Source: Spongilla lacustris (taxonomy: Eukaryota > Porifera > Demospongiae > Spongillida > Spongillidae). From it: a stretch of 64,000 nt of DNA. Position 1 is the stretch's first letter; each line of letters starts with the position of its first letter. The translations under genes and the position numbers were made by a program. The notes beneath the pieces are model-generated. The model had not been told where the DNA came from. It saw only the letters and a list, made by a program, of their open reading frames with translations, and searched no databases. The DNA lies in the NCBI GenBank assembly GCA_949361645.1, contig OX442433.1, positions 4,521,720 through 4,585,719 of the forward strand, written 5' to 3'. This document shows positions 30,208 through 42,309 of this stretch, piece after piece.

Positions 30208-30491
30208 TATATATATAAAGATAAACAGAGACCAGATAGCAGAAATATAAGTGAAATCATCAGCAATGGCATGGTGTCTTACTTTACCGTTAGTTATCAT
30301 CTGGCTCCTTGAATATGTAAAAACATCTTAGCAGAAATAATCCTTGTCATTGTCTGATTCAAAGGAAAATAAATCCTGGTGAAGCTGGTCAATGCATTTC
30401 ACGTTAAGTACATTTGCAGTTTGTGCATTGCACCCACATGCACTGTTTCCTCGTCGATGAAGGTGGAATTGCAAATAAGACAATTCCAGTC

Positions 30492-30840
30492 TTACTTTTC
30501 CACATCAACACCTTTTCTCTGCTTATCTTTTACTTTTGCCCTCTGCTTTTGCTCCCCTTTCTTTTTTAACAGCTTCTGCTTTTCCTTTTCAGCCTGCTTC
30601 TCATCTATCAGCTGTTTCCAGCGCTTACTTATAAGAGCACATAGTGCAAAAGATAATGGATGCTTCCTCTTTCTTCCTGCAGTTTTTATATTTGCTTCCA
30701 AAGAGTCCAATCGGTCTGAAAGCTGCATCAGTAAAACTGGTGCAATACTACACTGAAGTTTGGGACCAGTATGCTTCATGATGGTCTGCAATCCTGATGT
30801 ACAGGGTTCTTCATGAGCACTTGCCACAGTAGGGGATACT
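30492..30840 (-). pseudogene. Possible transposase C-terminal exon (Lys/Glu-rich)
   Basis: The minus frame of about 111 codons ends in a strongly charged coiled-coil-like tail (EKQAEKEKQKLLKKKGEQ), a composition often seen at the C-terminus of pogo/Tigger-type transposases. A similar charged minus-strand frame is at 47479-47733. It may belong with the transposase fragment at 32366. Attribution is by composition and context only. Confidence 0.35.
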
Positions 30841-30850
30841 GGTGGGGCTT

Positions 30851-32365
30851 TATAAAAAAAGATGAGTTGTTACTGGAACTATGGTATTTAGGAATTTTAG
30901 ACTTTTGTTATATAAGTTTCACATAAAGTACGTGTCCACTGTAGAGTAGTAACAGGGCTGTGACATTATTTATATTGTAGTTTTCTGAACCTCAGAAAGT
31001 TCATTTCACAAATTGTCTTCCTTTTCTATAACACAATGTAACTTTTTTCAATAGTTCTCGTAACAGAGCATCTCCGTAATTTCAGACCCAAAAGGACAAT
31101 TATTTTGGGCGTGTTGCCAAAACCAAAAAATCGTGAGAAGCGATTAATAAGACTCTGAGACCGTCGAAACAAACTTGATTGAGTGCAGAATTCACCCCAA
31201 GTTTTAGTTATCTTACAACTGTACGACTACAACGAGGTATAGGCTGCCGAAACTAAGCCATCTACATTCGTGAAATAGCACTTAGCGACCGAAATAAAAG
31301 GTTCAATAGGCCATGTGACGACAAGTTCATCAATGCTGATGGGCAATGGGCTTTTATTACTGACGTACGTGCATATATAACGACCTCTAGCACTTTCAGC
31401 TGTAGGAGATGCACCGAGCGCGCATATGCATTACGCGTCTATTTCTGATACCATGCATACCTCAAATGATCCATCTGTTTGCCTATTCCCGATAAACTGC
31501 TGCCCCTCCAGGATGTTGGGTGCAATAGAAATAACATTGAATTCCTGATCTGGCTTGACCTGATTTCCAAGCATACGCCTAACCAGAGTTTCTATACCAA
31601 AGCTTGGCATGGTGTTGACTGTAATTCCCAATCGGGCTGGATCAAATTCATGAACAGGTACTGCACATGTTTGCTGTATAGAGCAAAATATTGCAGTAGT
31701 GATATTGAATGTTCAGGCACAGCTTCATAATAGTTATGCAGACTATTGTGTACATGGCTCTGCTCACTATACTCACTATACTCACTGTAACACTTGCTAA
31801 GCACTGGCTCAGTTCTAAGTTCTAAAGGCTGCCATTTTGTTGTTGTCATCTAAACGGTGAGCTGTTTACATATGCAGCTTATACAGATACAATGCTGATT
31901 CGATTTGTGGCAACAATTCAATAAAATAATTGGCTACATGTATGCAGAAGGGTTTTTTTTGGAGAACTGATCACATTAATTCTACAATACATTTAGCACA
32001 ATACTAGTACTAGTAACTTAATGTCTGTTTCCCTCAGAATGCTTCTCAAACAGAGCGCTCATGAATAATTAATGATTTATTAGCGTATGCGGTACCACCC
32101 ACGTTCACATTGGCCGATTCGACCAGTGGGGGGGGGTTCTGTCCGCTTTTGGCCGATTGCACTGATTCAAACAGTCCGTCGCACGTGTTAATTCCTATCA
32201 TGATTTATGCGCTTGCGCGATCGCAAACTGATTGTATGGCCACGCCCATTTTCCGGAAAATTCAAACAGGGCGGAGCGCCCTGTTTTTACTATGCTGTGG
32301 GAAACGCTGCTTAATGTATGCAAACCTCTAAGTATACCGGTACATGCATGCATAGTGGCCCACCT
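30851..32365. other. No confident feature
   Basis: A minus frame at 31431-31631 is not low complexity but is unrecognised. Otherwise I see no genes or arrays. Confidence 0.4.
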
Positions 32366-32560
32366 GAGTTGATCCAATCACCTCCATTGTGTAGCCCCCA
32401 GTAAATGTATAGTGTAGCCCTGTCTCATCTATGTTGATCACCAGCTCAGCTGGTATTGAGTTAGCCACTATCAGGTCTTTCACTGCTTTCAAGAACTCCG
32501 CCTGAATTCGTGGAAAGTCTTCGGGAACCTCTTTGTATGTGAAATACTGTGGCTACACTA
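32366..32560 (-). pseudogene. DDE transposase fragment interrupted by the Tigger-like element
   Basis: The minus frame reads ELVINIDETGLHYTFTGGY and then TMEVIGSTQ, with an Asp-containing IDETG block typical of the first catalytic Asp of pogo-superfamily DDE transposases and the conserved WTMEKxGS-like follow-up. It is open to 32560, where the TA target site of the 32565-36328 element begins. The younger element appears to have landed in this older transposase. Confidence 0.6.
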
Positions 32561-32564
32561 ATTA

Positions 32565-35500
32565 CAGTGCCTGCTCGCAGATCAGGAAAAGTAACACCTC
32601 ACAGATTGGGAAAATAAGGCATATTCATCACAGGCTAGGAAAACTGTCAGTTTTCTTTGCCAACAGCTGTGCTACCCCACTAATCACATTCATTCCTACC
32701 TCTAATTAGATATTCCTAGGAATGCGGTGGAGTTCTGCTAACCTAAACAAACAATAGGAATTGAATTTTAATATAAATATATGCCAAGGCTCTCTTGCCA
32801 TCGGGGTGAGCTTACCTGTAAGGAAAACATGCATGCATTCATATTTTGAAATAATGTCATTATTGGACTTACCGGTGTTGTATGCAGCCTTATTTTATTA
32901 TTGGACTTGTCAGTGTTACAGCCTTATTCTGCATTACAATCCTGAAGGCATTCAAACATTTATGCAACCAGCAAATCTCTCATTTTCCCTCACATTTTGT
33001 CGAATTCCATTTGATTCACAAGTATACATGGTAATATAATCACCAAACACCAACCCTTGGGGCAATATTTCTGACCAATTGCAAACACTGTTTGACTGAT
33101 CTACCCGTGAGGGTGTGCGTGCAAAACCTTTCTATGGATGTGTATTAGTAATTTATGACTGCATCTAAAGAAACGAAAAGAATTACACAACTCACGCACA
33201 GGATATGAACATGAGCATGTCACACAAAACAAGTATTGGTGTATACATGTGTGCCCTGAGAGAGTAACCTGTGTACAATCTCACTCCATTTGATTTTCAA
33301 AGGTACAGGAAACATTTTAAAAACCATACAAACAAAACACAACGTGCAAACATTCATTTATGTTAACTCTTTGTTATAGCAGAGGAAGACTTTTGCACAT
33401 GAACGCACAACTCTTGCACAACACCCATCATATGGCTGTCTTTAAGTTGCGCACCTAAGTCATGCAAGCTGTACAAATGCGGTAAGGTTTGCTTTAGTAG
33501 CTCTAACTTATCAGATGTTCCTTGCATTTCCACTGGATTCTCGGCTTCTACCTCATCCTCTTCCTCAACTGCTGTAATCACAGCTTCTTCTTCAAGCTGA
33601 AGCCATTTGCTCAACATGGCTGATGCAGTGTCTTGCACATTGTGCACTGATGAGACAAGCTCTTCCAGCCCATTGAAATTCAGCATGCCAATAATGTTTG
33701 GACTAGTTAAGGTTAAAGCTGATAGCTTACTACACATAAGGTCAATTGCATTGCATTCCACACTTTTTAAATAGTCTCTTCCACTACTACTTACTTCAGC
33801 TGAGTCTACTACTGGCAGACAGTGGGCGTGCTCCCAGCATGCAGCGATCACAGAAGGAGACAAACTATCCCATGCCAGTTTAACTAAATCAATAGCATCA
33901 CGCACGTGAGCAGCACACCCATAATTTAATCCTGCAGATCCAGTTGGAAGTGTTTTAGCCATAACTTGTAATTCTAGAAAAGAGTCAGCAGTGCTAATAA
34001 CTTTCTCTAAAAGCCGAGTTTTATAACCAGCTTTAAAGGCAGCTATAATTCCTTGGTCAAGTGGTTGAAATACTGATGTAATATTTGGTGGCAATTTAAA
34101 CACCTGCACCTGAGAATCAAAGCAATTTAAGTCATGCCCTGAGAATCCATCTATTACTAGGGCAACTGGATCAATAGTCCATTTGCAAATAGCAATTAAG
34201 AATACGTCTGCCCACCATTTATTGTAAATTTCTCTGTCACACCATGCATTCTTTTGATTCAAATATGGCAAACTTGGAGGATTTTCTTTAAAACACCTAG
34301 GATTCTTTGCTGAACCTATAACTGTTGGGGGATCTTACAAGAGCCTGTTGAATTGCCACATAAAATAACTGTTATTCGATCTTTTGCCTTCATAGATTTC
34401 AATCCACGTCCAGCCTGCCGTTTATCTGTCTCACTTGGCATTAGATAAGTACGGTTTGGTATTGTTCTAAAAAAAAGACCGGTTTCATCCATATTAAAGA
34501 TGTTCTCCAGTTTGTAACCCATTAAACCAATTGAACTCCATTTCAGTCCATTTCTAACTCAGCATCCTGTAAATTTACTTCACCAGCTTCACCGTGTAGC
34601 CGTACACTTTTTCTTATGTTATATCTTGATCGCCAATGCCATAGCCACCCATCAGAAGCCTTAAAGGTGCCTATTCCTTGCAGTTTGGCTTCATGGAGGG
34701 CTTTTGCTTTAATAAGTGGACCTGTAACTGGCAGAGGTTTTCTTACTCCTTTTAGCGATTGAAGAGAACAAAACCATTCAAAAACCGCACTATGAATAGT
34801 TTGGTATTTGGCCTTGTTTAGAATGGACCGGAATATTGCCCTTTAATACATTCTTCGTCAAAGAGTCCCTTCCTTGATATATTCTGTACACTTGTGATTG
34901 AGAAATACCATACTCAGTACATATGTCAGGTATGCTTTTCCCCAACTTCAGCTCATCAATAATCTGCAACTTATCTTGAACATCAGTATTCTTTCTACGT
35001 GTACATTTACTAGTACTGCTGCTAGAATGAGCAGCCATGACCAATGTTGGTATTGTGGCTACCTAAACGATATAAACCCCCTAATCTAAACCAAAACTTT
35101 CAGGAGTAAACAAACCAATACAGAATTACTGTGACAATTCCCAGATATATTACCTTACCTTACGTCTATTACAGATGCAGATACGCTGAACTTTGAAAGT
35201 ACACTGTAGCGGCTAAGCCTATATACTTGATCTGAACATGACATGTACGTAAATAACTAATCGTAATCATGGGTAGTTGGGTTACCATTAGTTTGCGTTT
35301 ACCTCGATAAAAATGTAGGGGCCAACGTAGTCTTGCTTGATACAGCAGAGCTTCCTTTGGCAAATGGCAACTTGACAGAACGGCTAGGTCTCGACAATGA
35401 TAAACTCCAATTAAATGTAAAAGTAATCCACGTGATGCAAACAATGTAAGGCCGCTAAAGATCAAGAGAAATAACTTGACCTTTTGTGTAAGTCTTATAG

Positions 35501-36328
35501 TGGAATGGTTGCGGAAAATACAGATTATGATGTGTTTATAGCGTACCGTACACCATCCTGCAGCCTGAGATGCCCGAACCTAATGACGGTGTCCAGCGCG
35601 GCGACCTCTACGCACGGTAATTAAGATATTGCAGAATGCGTGTTCACATACATACGCAAATGTCTATTCTCAGAGCACACATGCGTATACACGGGTATAG
35701 CAACAATGTACATGTGCACCGATACTTGCTTTGTGTGCCTACTCACGTTCATACCGGTATGTGACATGCTCACGTTCATATCCTGTGCGCGAGTTGTGTA
35801 ATTCTTATTGTTTCTTTAGATGCAGTCATTAATTACCAATGCATGCCCCTAGGACGTTTTTTGCGTGCACACCCTCACGGGTAGATCAGTCGTACAGTGT
35901 TTGCAATCGGTCAGAAATATTGCCCCAAGGGTTAGTGTTTGGTGATTATATTACCATGGTTGCATAAATGTTTGAATGCCTTCAGGGGATTGTAATGCAA
36001 AGTAAGGCTGTGTAACACCGGTAAGTCCAATAATGGCATTATTTCAAATCATGCATGCATGCATGTTTTCCTTACAGGTAAGCTCACCCCGATGGCAAGA
36101 GAGCCTTGGCATTTATTCATATTAAAATTCAATTCCTATCGTTTGCTTAGGTTAGCAGAACTTCACAGCATTCCCAGGAATATCTAATTAGAGGTAGGAA
36201 TGAATGTGTTTAGTAGGGTAGCACAGCTGTTGGCAAAGAAAACTGACAGTTTTCCTAGCCTGTGATGAATATGCCTTATTTTTCCAATCTGTGAGGTGTT
36301 ACTTTTCCTGATCTGCGAGCAGACACTG
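32565..36328 (-). mobile_element. pogo/Tigger-like DNA transposon with long terminal inverted repeats
   Basis: A 3.76-kb element begins CAGTGCCTGCTCGCAGATCA and ends with the complement ...TGCGAGCAGACACTG. TA dinucleotides at 32563-32564 and 36329-36330 form the target duplication. The inverted repeats extend inward about 0.6-0.7 kb (32565 to about 33255, and about 35705 to 36328), with the right arm carrying small insertions. Tigger-family ends usually begin CAG and insert at TA. The interior encodes a broken transposase on the minus strand. The very long inverted repeats are unusual for the family. Confidence 0.88.
33363..35044 (-). pseudogene. Tigger/jerky-like transposase, disrupted
   Basis: The order from the N-terminus is as follows. 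A psq/CENP-B-type helix-turn-helix (34790-35044) contains SIPDICTEYGISQSQVYRIY. A second helix-turn-helix region (about 34570-34790, other frame) contains HEAKLQGIGTFKASDGWLWH. The first DDE block (34316-34522) contains IFNMDETGLFF. A 302-codon segment (33363-34271) contains ALVIDGFSGHD and PNITSVFQPLDQGI, giving the second Asp and the LDQG block. At least one frameshift near 34795 and a stop near 34550 separate these pieces, so the copy is inactive unless undetected introns explain them. The C-terminal Glu/Ala-rich tail ends at 33363. Confidence 0.85.
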
Positions 36329-36399
36329 TACATCCATTCAACAGCGACCAGGCAAACTGAAACGCACACGTTTACAACGATCAAGCTGAAGATTCTCAT

Positions 36400-38080
36400 A
36401 ATTAGAACTTATACTGACATACTAGTATTTTCGAATGCAGGTATTCAAGATTACTGTCTGTGATTTAGCATATGCAAATAATTGCCATCTGAAAATATTG
36501 TCCATGCGAAATTTTTTGGCCCTACAGTATCATCCTTCCCACTTCTTACTTTCAAAACACTGTGAATAAGGTCATTTGCATAGCGTACAGCAATTGCCAC
36601 AGCATCCATATGTGGTGGAGGTTGCTGAACATAGACACCCGTAAAATCCTCCAAGTTCTTTTCTGTTTGCTGGCTGCGTAGTGTGCGATGCCCTTTCAGA
36701 CCAGCAAGATTTGAACACTAACTCCTGTCACCGTTTGCTTGGACTTGTCGTTCACTGGGCCATAAAACATGTACTGCTCGACAGCTGGGAGCATCTTCGG
36801 GGCTACATCTAGATCTTGTAAATCTGCCTCCAATTCAATTAGAACAGCTGCATCAACCTATTACAACAGCAGTAGAGGAGTTCAATTCTGTCCCCTTCTT
36901 CATTTGCAGCTGAGACATAATCACCTCCTTCATCATCAGCGACATCTTCATTGTCGTCAGTTTCATCAGAGCCATCTTATTTTTCTAAGACTTTCTTGAT
37001 CAACTTGAGTTGGTGCAAATGATTGCTCTTGAATATTGCAGTCAAATACAATGCCACTCCCGATTCCACTGTAGGCGAACCCTCGCACCTTGAAGGCAAT
37101 TGCCGTCTGGTGTACAACTTATGGTCCAATTCCTTCCAGAATGAAAATGTCATTCAATCTAGAAAAATAGGTCTTCATTTTTTCAACAACTGGGGCAATA
37201 ATGAGGGCTAGGTTTGCAAGTTTTGGTCGATCTAAGCCAACAAGCTGCACAAATGAATTCTGCAACCCACCACCCCAAGCAAGAGCAGCTTCCAACCCTT
37301 TTGCTGTTACAATATGCTGAATTTTATTGCTATGTGATGTATGCATGAAGGATACAAGGTGAGCCATTGACCGAGCAAAATTAGCATCAATATCCCCTTT
37401 GCCATATTGTGTTTCTGTACGGATGAATCGAGTCACCTTTATGGGTGACTAAGCACTAATAAGAGCAATGGCCAGTAGCAAATCCTTTGACTGATAACAC
37501 CCTGCATTGTCTGATTGTAAGGTAATCTCCTCCAAAAATGATATCTAGCTCCTCATGTATTTGATATAGAAATGCCTCGATCATTGAACCTGATGGAAGC
37601 TTACAGACAATTTAAGACACATCATCCAGACATCAAAGTTGGATTTTCCAAATTTGCCGAACTGAGACCAAAGGAATGTGTGCTAGCAGAAGTGTCATGG
37701 GTCCAGCTGGCCAATGAGGCCTTGGCCCAGCTGGTCAATGAGGTGTGCCAGTCCACGATGGTGAAATCGGGCCAACATTGGGATACTCCTGTTCTGAGGA
37801 GTGGTGTGATGTCAATGAATGTGACCGAGATGAACGTGAATGTGAACTAGATGAACATGGTGAATGTGAGCAATGTGAACGTGTTGATCAACGTGAGTGT
37901 GAGCGATGTGAATGTGTTGCTGAATGTGAGTGTAAGTGACGTGGTGGTAGGGACTTGAGTCTGTAGGCGGTGTATGTGATTACTAGTAGTGAAAGAACAC
38001 ATGATACATACTCTAGTACGCATTCTTTGTCTTAATGTAGGCCGTGGAATCAATGGTGAAGTCGATTGTTATAACGTGAC
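36400..38080. pseudogene. Cluster of unidentified transposon-like coding fragments
   Basis: Three non-repetitive frames lie close together: 36451-36654 (minus), 37119-37436 (minus, with IVTAKGLEAALAWGGGLQNS) and 37572-37700 (plus, with HPDIKVGFSKFAELRPKECV). The last motif recalls uncharacterised proteins encoded by invertebrate mobile elements. A short imperfect repeat (GTGAATGTGA units) follows at 37820-37945. No complete gene can be built. Confidence 0.35.
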
Positions 38081-38081
38081 C

Positions 38082-38201
38082 CTTGTGACAATAAATGGCC
38101 AATTCATCATCTGATTTCTCAACAGCTACACAAAAATATATATGCAAATATGATGATACACGTAATCAGTGTGCATGTGCAAAAGTACTATACTCTTCCC
38201 T
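38082..38201 (+). repeat. Direct repeat A flanking the gypsy integrase
   Basis: This roughly 118-bp segment (from ACCCTTGTGACAATAAATGG to GCAAAAGTACTA) recurs at 39086-39206 in the same orientation with about 7 differences. Confidence 0.85.
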
Positions 38202-38459
38202 CCTTTAACAATGGTCTGGTTTTCTTTGTTTTGTGAATGGCGAAGCGTTCCTAGCTCCTCCTTGTCATTAGCCACCAATGGAACCTCTGCCGGCAACTGT
38301 ACTGAAGGAGGACCCGCCTCACCTCTGCTGTAGAATGAGAGCCTTCCTGCTCTCCTGTGTTCACCTCTTCTGTGTGCTGAACAACTGTATCCTCAATTCT
38401 GATAGTACCTGGAGTTATTTATGCTACTTCATCACTTGTGAAGTTCGGTGTCTGTACAT

Positions 38460-39085
38460 GTGATGTCTCTGGTTTTAGCACACTTCAGCCCTTCAAATGC
38501 TCTGCGTGTCTTCTCCAAATTCTTCCATCAGAAAGCTGCTCTATATGAAAGAGGACCTTGTTGACTTACTACCACTCCTGGTATCCACTTAGGATCCCCC
38601 AGAAAGTTTCTTATCCACACTTCTTCCTTTGGGGAAAAGGTCCTTTCTTTTGTATTCTGATCATATTTTATTTTCTGATCCATCTGCTTTTAGCCATTTC
38701 AGTTTCCCAACATCCTCTAAGCAAGTGCAGTCTTGTACGAACATCTCTCTTAAGGAACAACATACATGGAGCCACCTTGGTCACTGAACAAGAATTCACA
38801 CAGCCTCTGATTAGATGTAACACCCTCACTCTCTTTCCCAGCTTTCATAGCTTGCTTTTAAAGGTTTGTACAATCCTTTCCACCTGCCCATTAGTAGCCG
38901 GATGGTATGGGGGCACTGAATATGTGTTTTATTCCATTTTTACTGGTGAACTCTGCAAACTCTTCGGTGGTAAATTGGGGACCATTGTCTGATACCAGCT
39001 GCTCTGGTAAGCCATAAGCAGCAAACACCTGACGAAGGATCTCAATAGTTTTTGTTGCAGTGATTTTTGTCACCTCAAACACTTG
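38460..39085 (-). pseudogene. Ty3/gypsy integrase C-terminal half, decayed
   Basis: The minus frame at 39085-38891 reads VSDNGPQFTTEEFAEF and NGIKHIFSAPI, the second catalytic Asp region of a retroviral-type integrase. After several stops it continues with FSPKEEVWIRNFLGDPKW, the GPY/F-type tail. Multiple stops show that it is dead. It sits between two 118-bp direct repeats. Confidence 0.8.
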
Positions 39086-39206
39086 TGACCCTTGTGACAA
39101 TAAATGGCCAATTCACCATCTGATTGCTCAACAGCTACACAAAAATATATATGCAAATATGACGACACACGTAATCAGTGCGCATGTGCAAAAGTACTAA
39201 TACTAT
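39086..39206 (+). repeat. Direct repeat B flanking the gypsy integrase
   Basis: Second copy of the segment at 38082-38201. The pair could be relics of long terminal repeats or a duplication that accompanied the insertion. Confidence 0.85.
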
Positions 39207-39339
39207 ACTACATGTACATCGCTGAGCATATCATCGATGTCTATGACCCCAATACTGGCTGTATGTGGAAGCATTGTGGTGGCCGTGGTACCAAGTACAG
39301 GAACATGCGTACATGTAGCCACATCCGAAGCATGGGCCG

Positions 39340-39565
39340 CCATGGTTGGTGGATCGGCAGTTGGGCCATCCAAAGTGGTTGGTGGATCGGCTGTTGACCC
39401 ATTCACATTTGCCGAAGTGGTTGGTGGATCGGCTGTTGACCCATCCACATTTGCCAAAATGGTGGATCAGCGGTTGACCCATCCACATTTGCCAAAGTGG
39501 TTGGTGGATTGGCGGTTGACACATTTGCCAAAGTGGTTGGTGGATCGGCAGTTGGCCCATCTGCA
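39340..39565 (+). repeat. About 42-bp minisatellite (GGTGGATCGGCTGTTGACCC unit)
   Basis: Five to six imperfect copies. Open frames on both strands (VGGSAVDPSTFA repeats) are artefacts of the unit length being a multiple of three. Confidence 0.85.
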
Positions 39566-39758
39566 TTAGTAGCACCACACCAGGAGCATGATCAGTTGTG
39601 GATAGCACCGGAGAGATTGACATTGCTGGATCACATTCTACCCATTTTTTGCTATGAAACAATGCACTGTTTGAAGCAAATGATTAAATGAGCTTTTTCT
39701 AATAGATTCACATGTTTTACTAAAAATGAGTTTATTTCCTTCAGTTGTGATAGGTACA

Positions 39759-40300
39759 CAGTGGCAGATCCAGGAAATACGGTGTGGGGGGGGGGGGGGG
39801 GGGGGGGGAGTTGGAGGGAAGTACCCTTGGCAGCCAGGGGGTGTGGGGGAGCTCCCCCAAGCTTTGCAAGTTATCATTACTCTGCTTTTCAGAATCATAT
39901 GGAATTTCAATACGAATTCACCCATTGTACATCTTAGGTAGGTCTTTAGTCTGCGTAATGCACTAATAGACCTTTCACATTCACAGCTAGTGACTTGCAA
40001 GGTACAAATGATCCGAAGCAGCACATGAATGCTGGGGGAAATGGTGGCATTTGTCTCCTTTAATGTTTCATGGGCTGTGCTAGGAACTGTGACACATCAT
40101 GCACTATGGCAATGCTTGGTACTAGATAGAGGGCACTGACTGCCTTTTGTTGTTGTGATGAGAACCGCGTTACAAGTTCTGTAATAAGATGGTACAGCAA
40201 GATTTTTTCTATAATATTCTTCGGGAGATTCAGAAGGTACATTATGTCTATTTCATTGCCGTCCAGGTTCCACTAGTATTTTTTCTGCTGTCCGCCCCTG
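39759..40300 (-). mobile_element. Internally deleted hAT element with dimerisation-domain remnant
   Basis: The ends are CAGTGGCAGATCCAGG at 39759 and GTCCGCCCCTG ending at 40300. GGTACA abuts both ends and may be the target duplication (8 bp is usual for hAT). The minus strand encodes two adjacent frames: 40242-40060 (ELVTRFSSQQQKAVSALYLV) and 40024 to about 39880 (TSCECERSISALRRLKTYLR). These match the C-terminal hAT dimerisation region of TTF/ZMYM-type transposases. A poly-G run follows the left terminus (39787-39807). Confidence 0.75.
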
Positions 40301-40424
40301 GGTACAAAGTGTTGTGATAAGTGAAGATGATTATTACATAACACCACTTGTGATGCATGTAAACACTGACAGGTGCCAGAAAAAAAAGAAGAAAAAATGG
40401 CATCCTGATGTTCAATGCAGTCCA

Positions 40425-40510
40425 AGGCATGCTCAAGATTACATACAGCACCACATCCTTCACAGGTTGCAGGCATGTTAAGTAAAGGTATCTGATATCT
40501 CATTGACAGT
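40425..40510 (-). pseudogene. Small LINE Cys/His fragment
   Basis: The minus frame reads LLNMPATCEGCGAVCNLEHALDC, resembling the CxxC...HALxC block that precedes the GG-D motif in LINE C-termini. It is only about 85 bp. Confidence 0.5.
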
Positions 40511-40594
40511 GCATCACGGAATTCTGTTGCAAAGGAATTAAAAAAGGTATGAAAGCGGTGGCAATACTGTTAGCCATGCAGAAGTTCTTTCAGT

Positions 40595-41540
40595 TTTGTA
40601 AACATTTAGACATCTAACTCTATGTGATAGTTGAAACCAGCACTGCTTATTTTGTTGATCTTTGTGTTCCCAGACCAATATATTATTACACGGTTGTACT
40701 GCCTATAATGTTGATATATTAGTCCACGCATGCCCTATTTTTCCATTTGCATACAATAGCGGTCATAGTACACATCAGAACATATCCACGTAATCATTGC
40801 TGCTCAACAGAAGCTGCTGTATGTGCTCTGTTACTTGCTCTGTCTTATTTCCCATCTGGCTGCAGAGGCATACCACCAGTTCCACTTGGAGAGATCTTTT
40901 TCCATATCCAGATGAATCTTGAGCACATCCAGGAATATGCTGATCCCAGCAGGCTTGCCCAGGTTGTGCAGACCTAGGGCCAAGGCTAAGGAGGAGGGTA
41001 CTAGCTGCAGACATTACTCCAGAGGTACCAGCTATTTGCACGCTGGCAGGTGTCATATCTAGCTACCTACATGCAAGGCCGTAGACAACCGGGTGCTTGG
41101 GGGTGCCCGATGCTCAAAGCTTATTCTTGCCTTCTTTTGCCTTCCAGAGCTCCCTTCATCACTTTCAGGCCTTGCATGCTTACCACTAGATGCTTTAGCC
41201 TCAGATTTCCTGCTAATGCTTTGGTACACAGCTGGGATTGCTTTCTGCAACTGCAGCTCATCTAGCCTGACAATTATATGGCTTGCTGTCATATGACAGC
41301 AAGCCATGGCCATGTGCAGTCATATGACAGCAAGCCATGGCCATGTGCAGTCATATGACAGCAAGCCATGGCCATGTGCAGTCATATGACAGCAAGCCAT
41401 GGCCATGTGCAGTCATATGACAGCAAGCCATGGCCATGTGCAGTCATATGACAGCAAGCCATGGCCATGTGCAGTCATATGACAGCAAGCCATGGCCATG
41501 TGCAGTCATATGAAAGCAAGCCACAGCCATGTGCAGTAAG
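40595..41540 (+). mobile_element. Second copy of the TTAA-element interior, rearranged
   Basis: Two segments are homologous to 18245-18640 (for example CATTTGCATACAATAGCGGT and TTGCTTTCTGCAACTGCAGC). They are separated by a different insert at about 40880-41190 and end in the same 31-bp minisatellite. The termini and TTAA sites seen at 17948-19516 are not evident here. Confidence 0.65.
41285..41535 (+). repeat. Homogeneous 31-bp minisatellite
   Basis: Eight copies of GACAGCAAGCCATGGCCATG plus TGCAGTCATAT are almost identical. The last copies revert to the AAAGCAAGCCACAGCC variant that also ends the array at 18930. Confidence 0.95.
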
Positions 41541-41729
41541 AAAATAATTTTTACACATTTTATAGTGCCACCTCCCACCCTACCCCTTTGTCAGTATTCA
41601 TATTGGACACCCCCTATCCGAATTCCTCCGACCGCCCCTGGCAGAAACCAACAGAGCGCAGCGTGCAGAATAAATAGAGACTGCAGCATATATTTGATGC
41701 TTTCAGTCTCTTATTGTTTCGCAGGGCCT

Positions 41730-42029
41730 TCAGGAGACGAAAAACTCATCAGCAGCAAAAACAACCGGTTTCTCTGCAAACTCAGTGACGCACTTGTATA
41801 TCAACTCATGAGCATGATGAATGCTGAGATATGGAATAAACGGATGTTCTTTCAAATCCAGCCAGGGTATCCAGTCACACGAGCCCAAAAAATGGAATGC
41901 TAAGCTTTCTGTAAATAAACCCATTTCTTCCCATTCGGCCTGACTGCTGTATGATATGCACACAGCAAACTGGCCAGTCTGTTTGACACATTCACTGACA
42001 ACATCAAGGAACAGAGACTTTTCTGTCAT
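41730..42029 (-). CDS. Unidentified 99-codon open frame
   Basis: A non-repetitive minus-strand frame with mixed composition (for example SCDWIPWLDLKEHPFIPYL). I do not recognise it. It lies among transposon debris and may be a further mobile-element fragment or a chance frame. Confidence 0.2.
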   Translation of the reverse strand: MTEKSLFLDVVSECVKQTGQFAVCISYSSQAEWEEMGLFTESLAFHFLGSCDWIPWLDLKEHPFIPYLSIHHAHELIYKCVTEFAEKPVVFAADEFFVS

Positions 42030-42309
42030 GGTTGTGCAATTAAGGAATGTATCGGGCTATTCTCTTTGCATTCTTCAGTGCGACCATTCATCTGTTCTCC
42101 AACCACCATCTCTACATTTGTATTCTGATCTTGTACTGAATTAGTCGGGGGGTGAGTAAACTTGATAAACCTTGGTGCTAGTTCTTTTTCCGTACTACGT
42201 TACTGACACATTCTCCACTCCAATGCCCTCATCCTCAACATGCGCAACATACTTTGGCACGGTACTGAGCGCGCAATACTAAAAGCTTCTGTTGGTGGCA
42301 ATGTGCATC

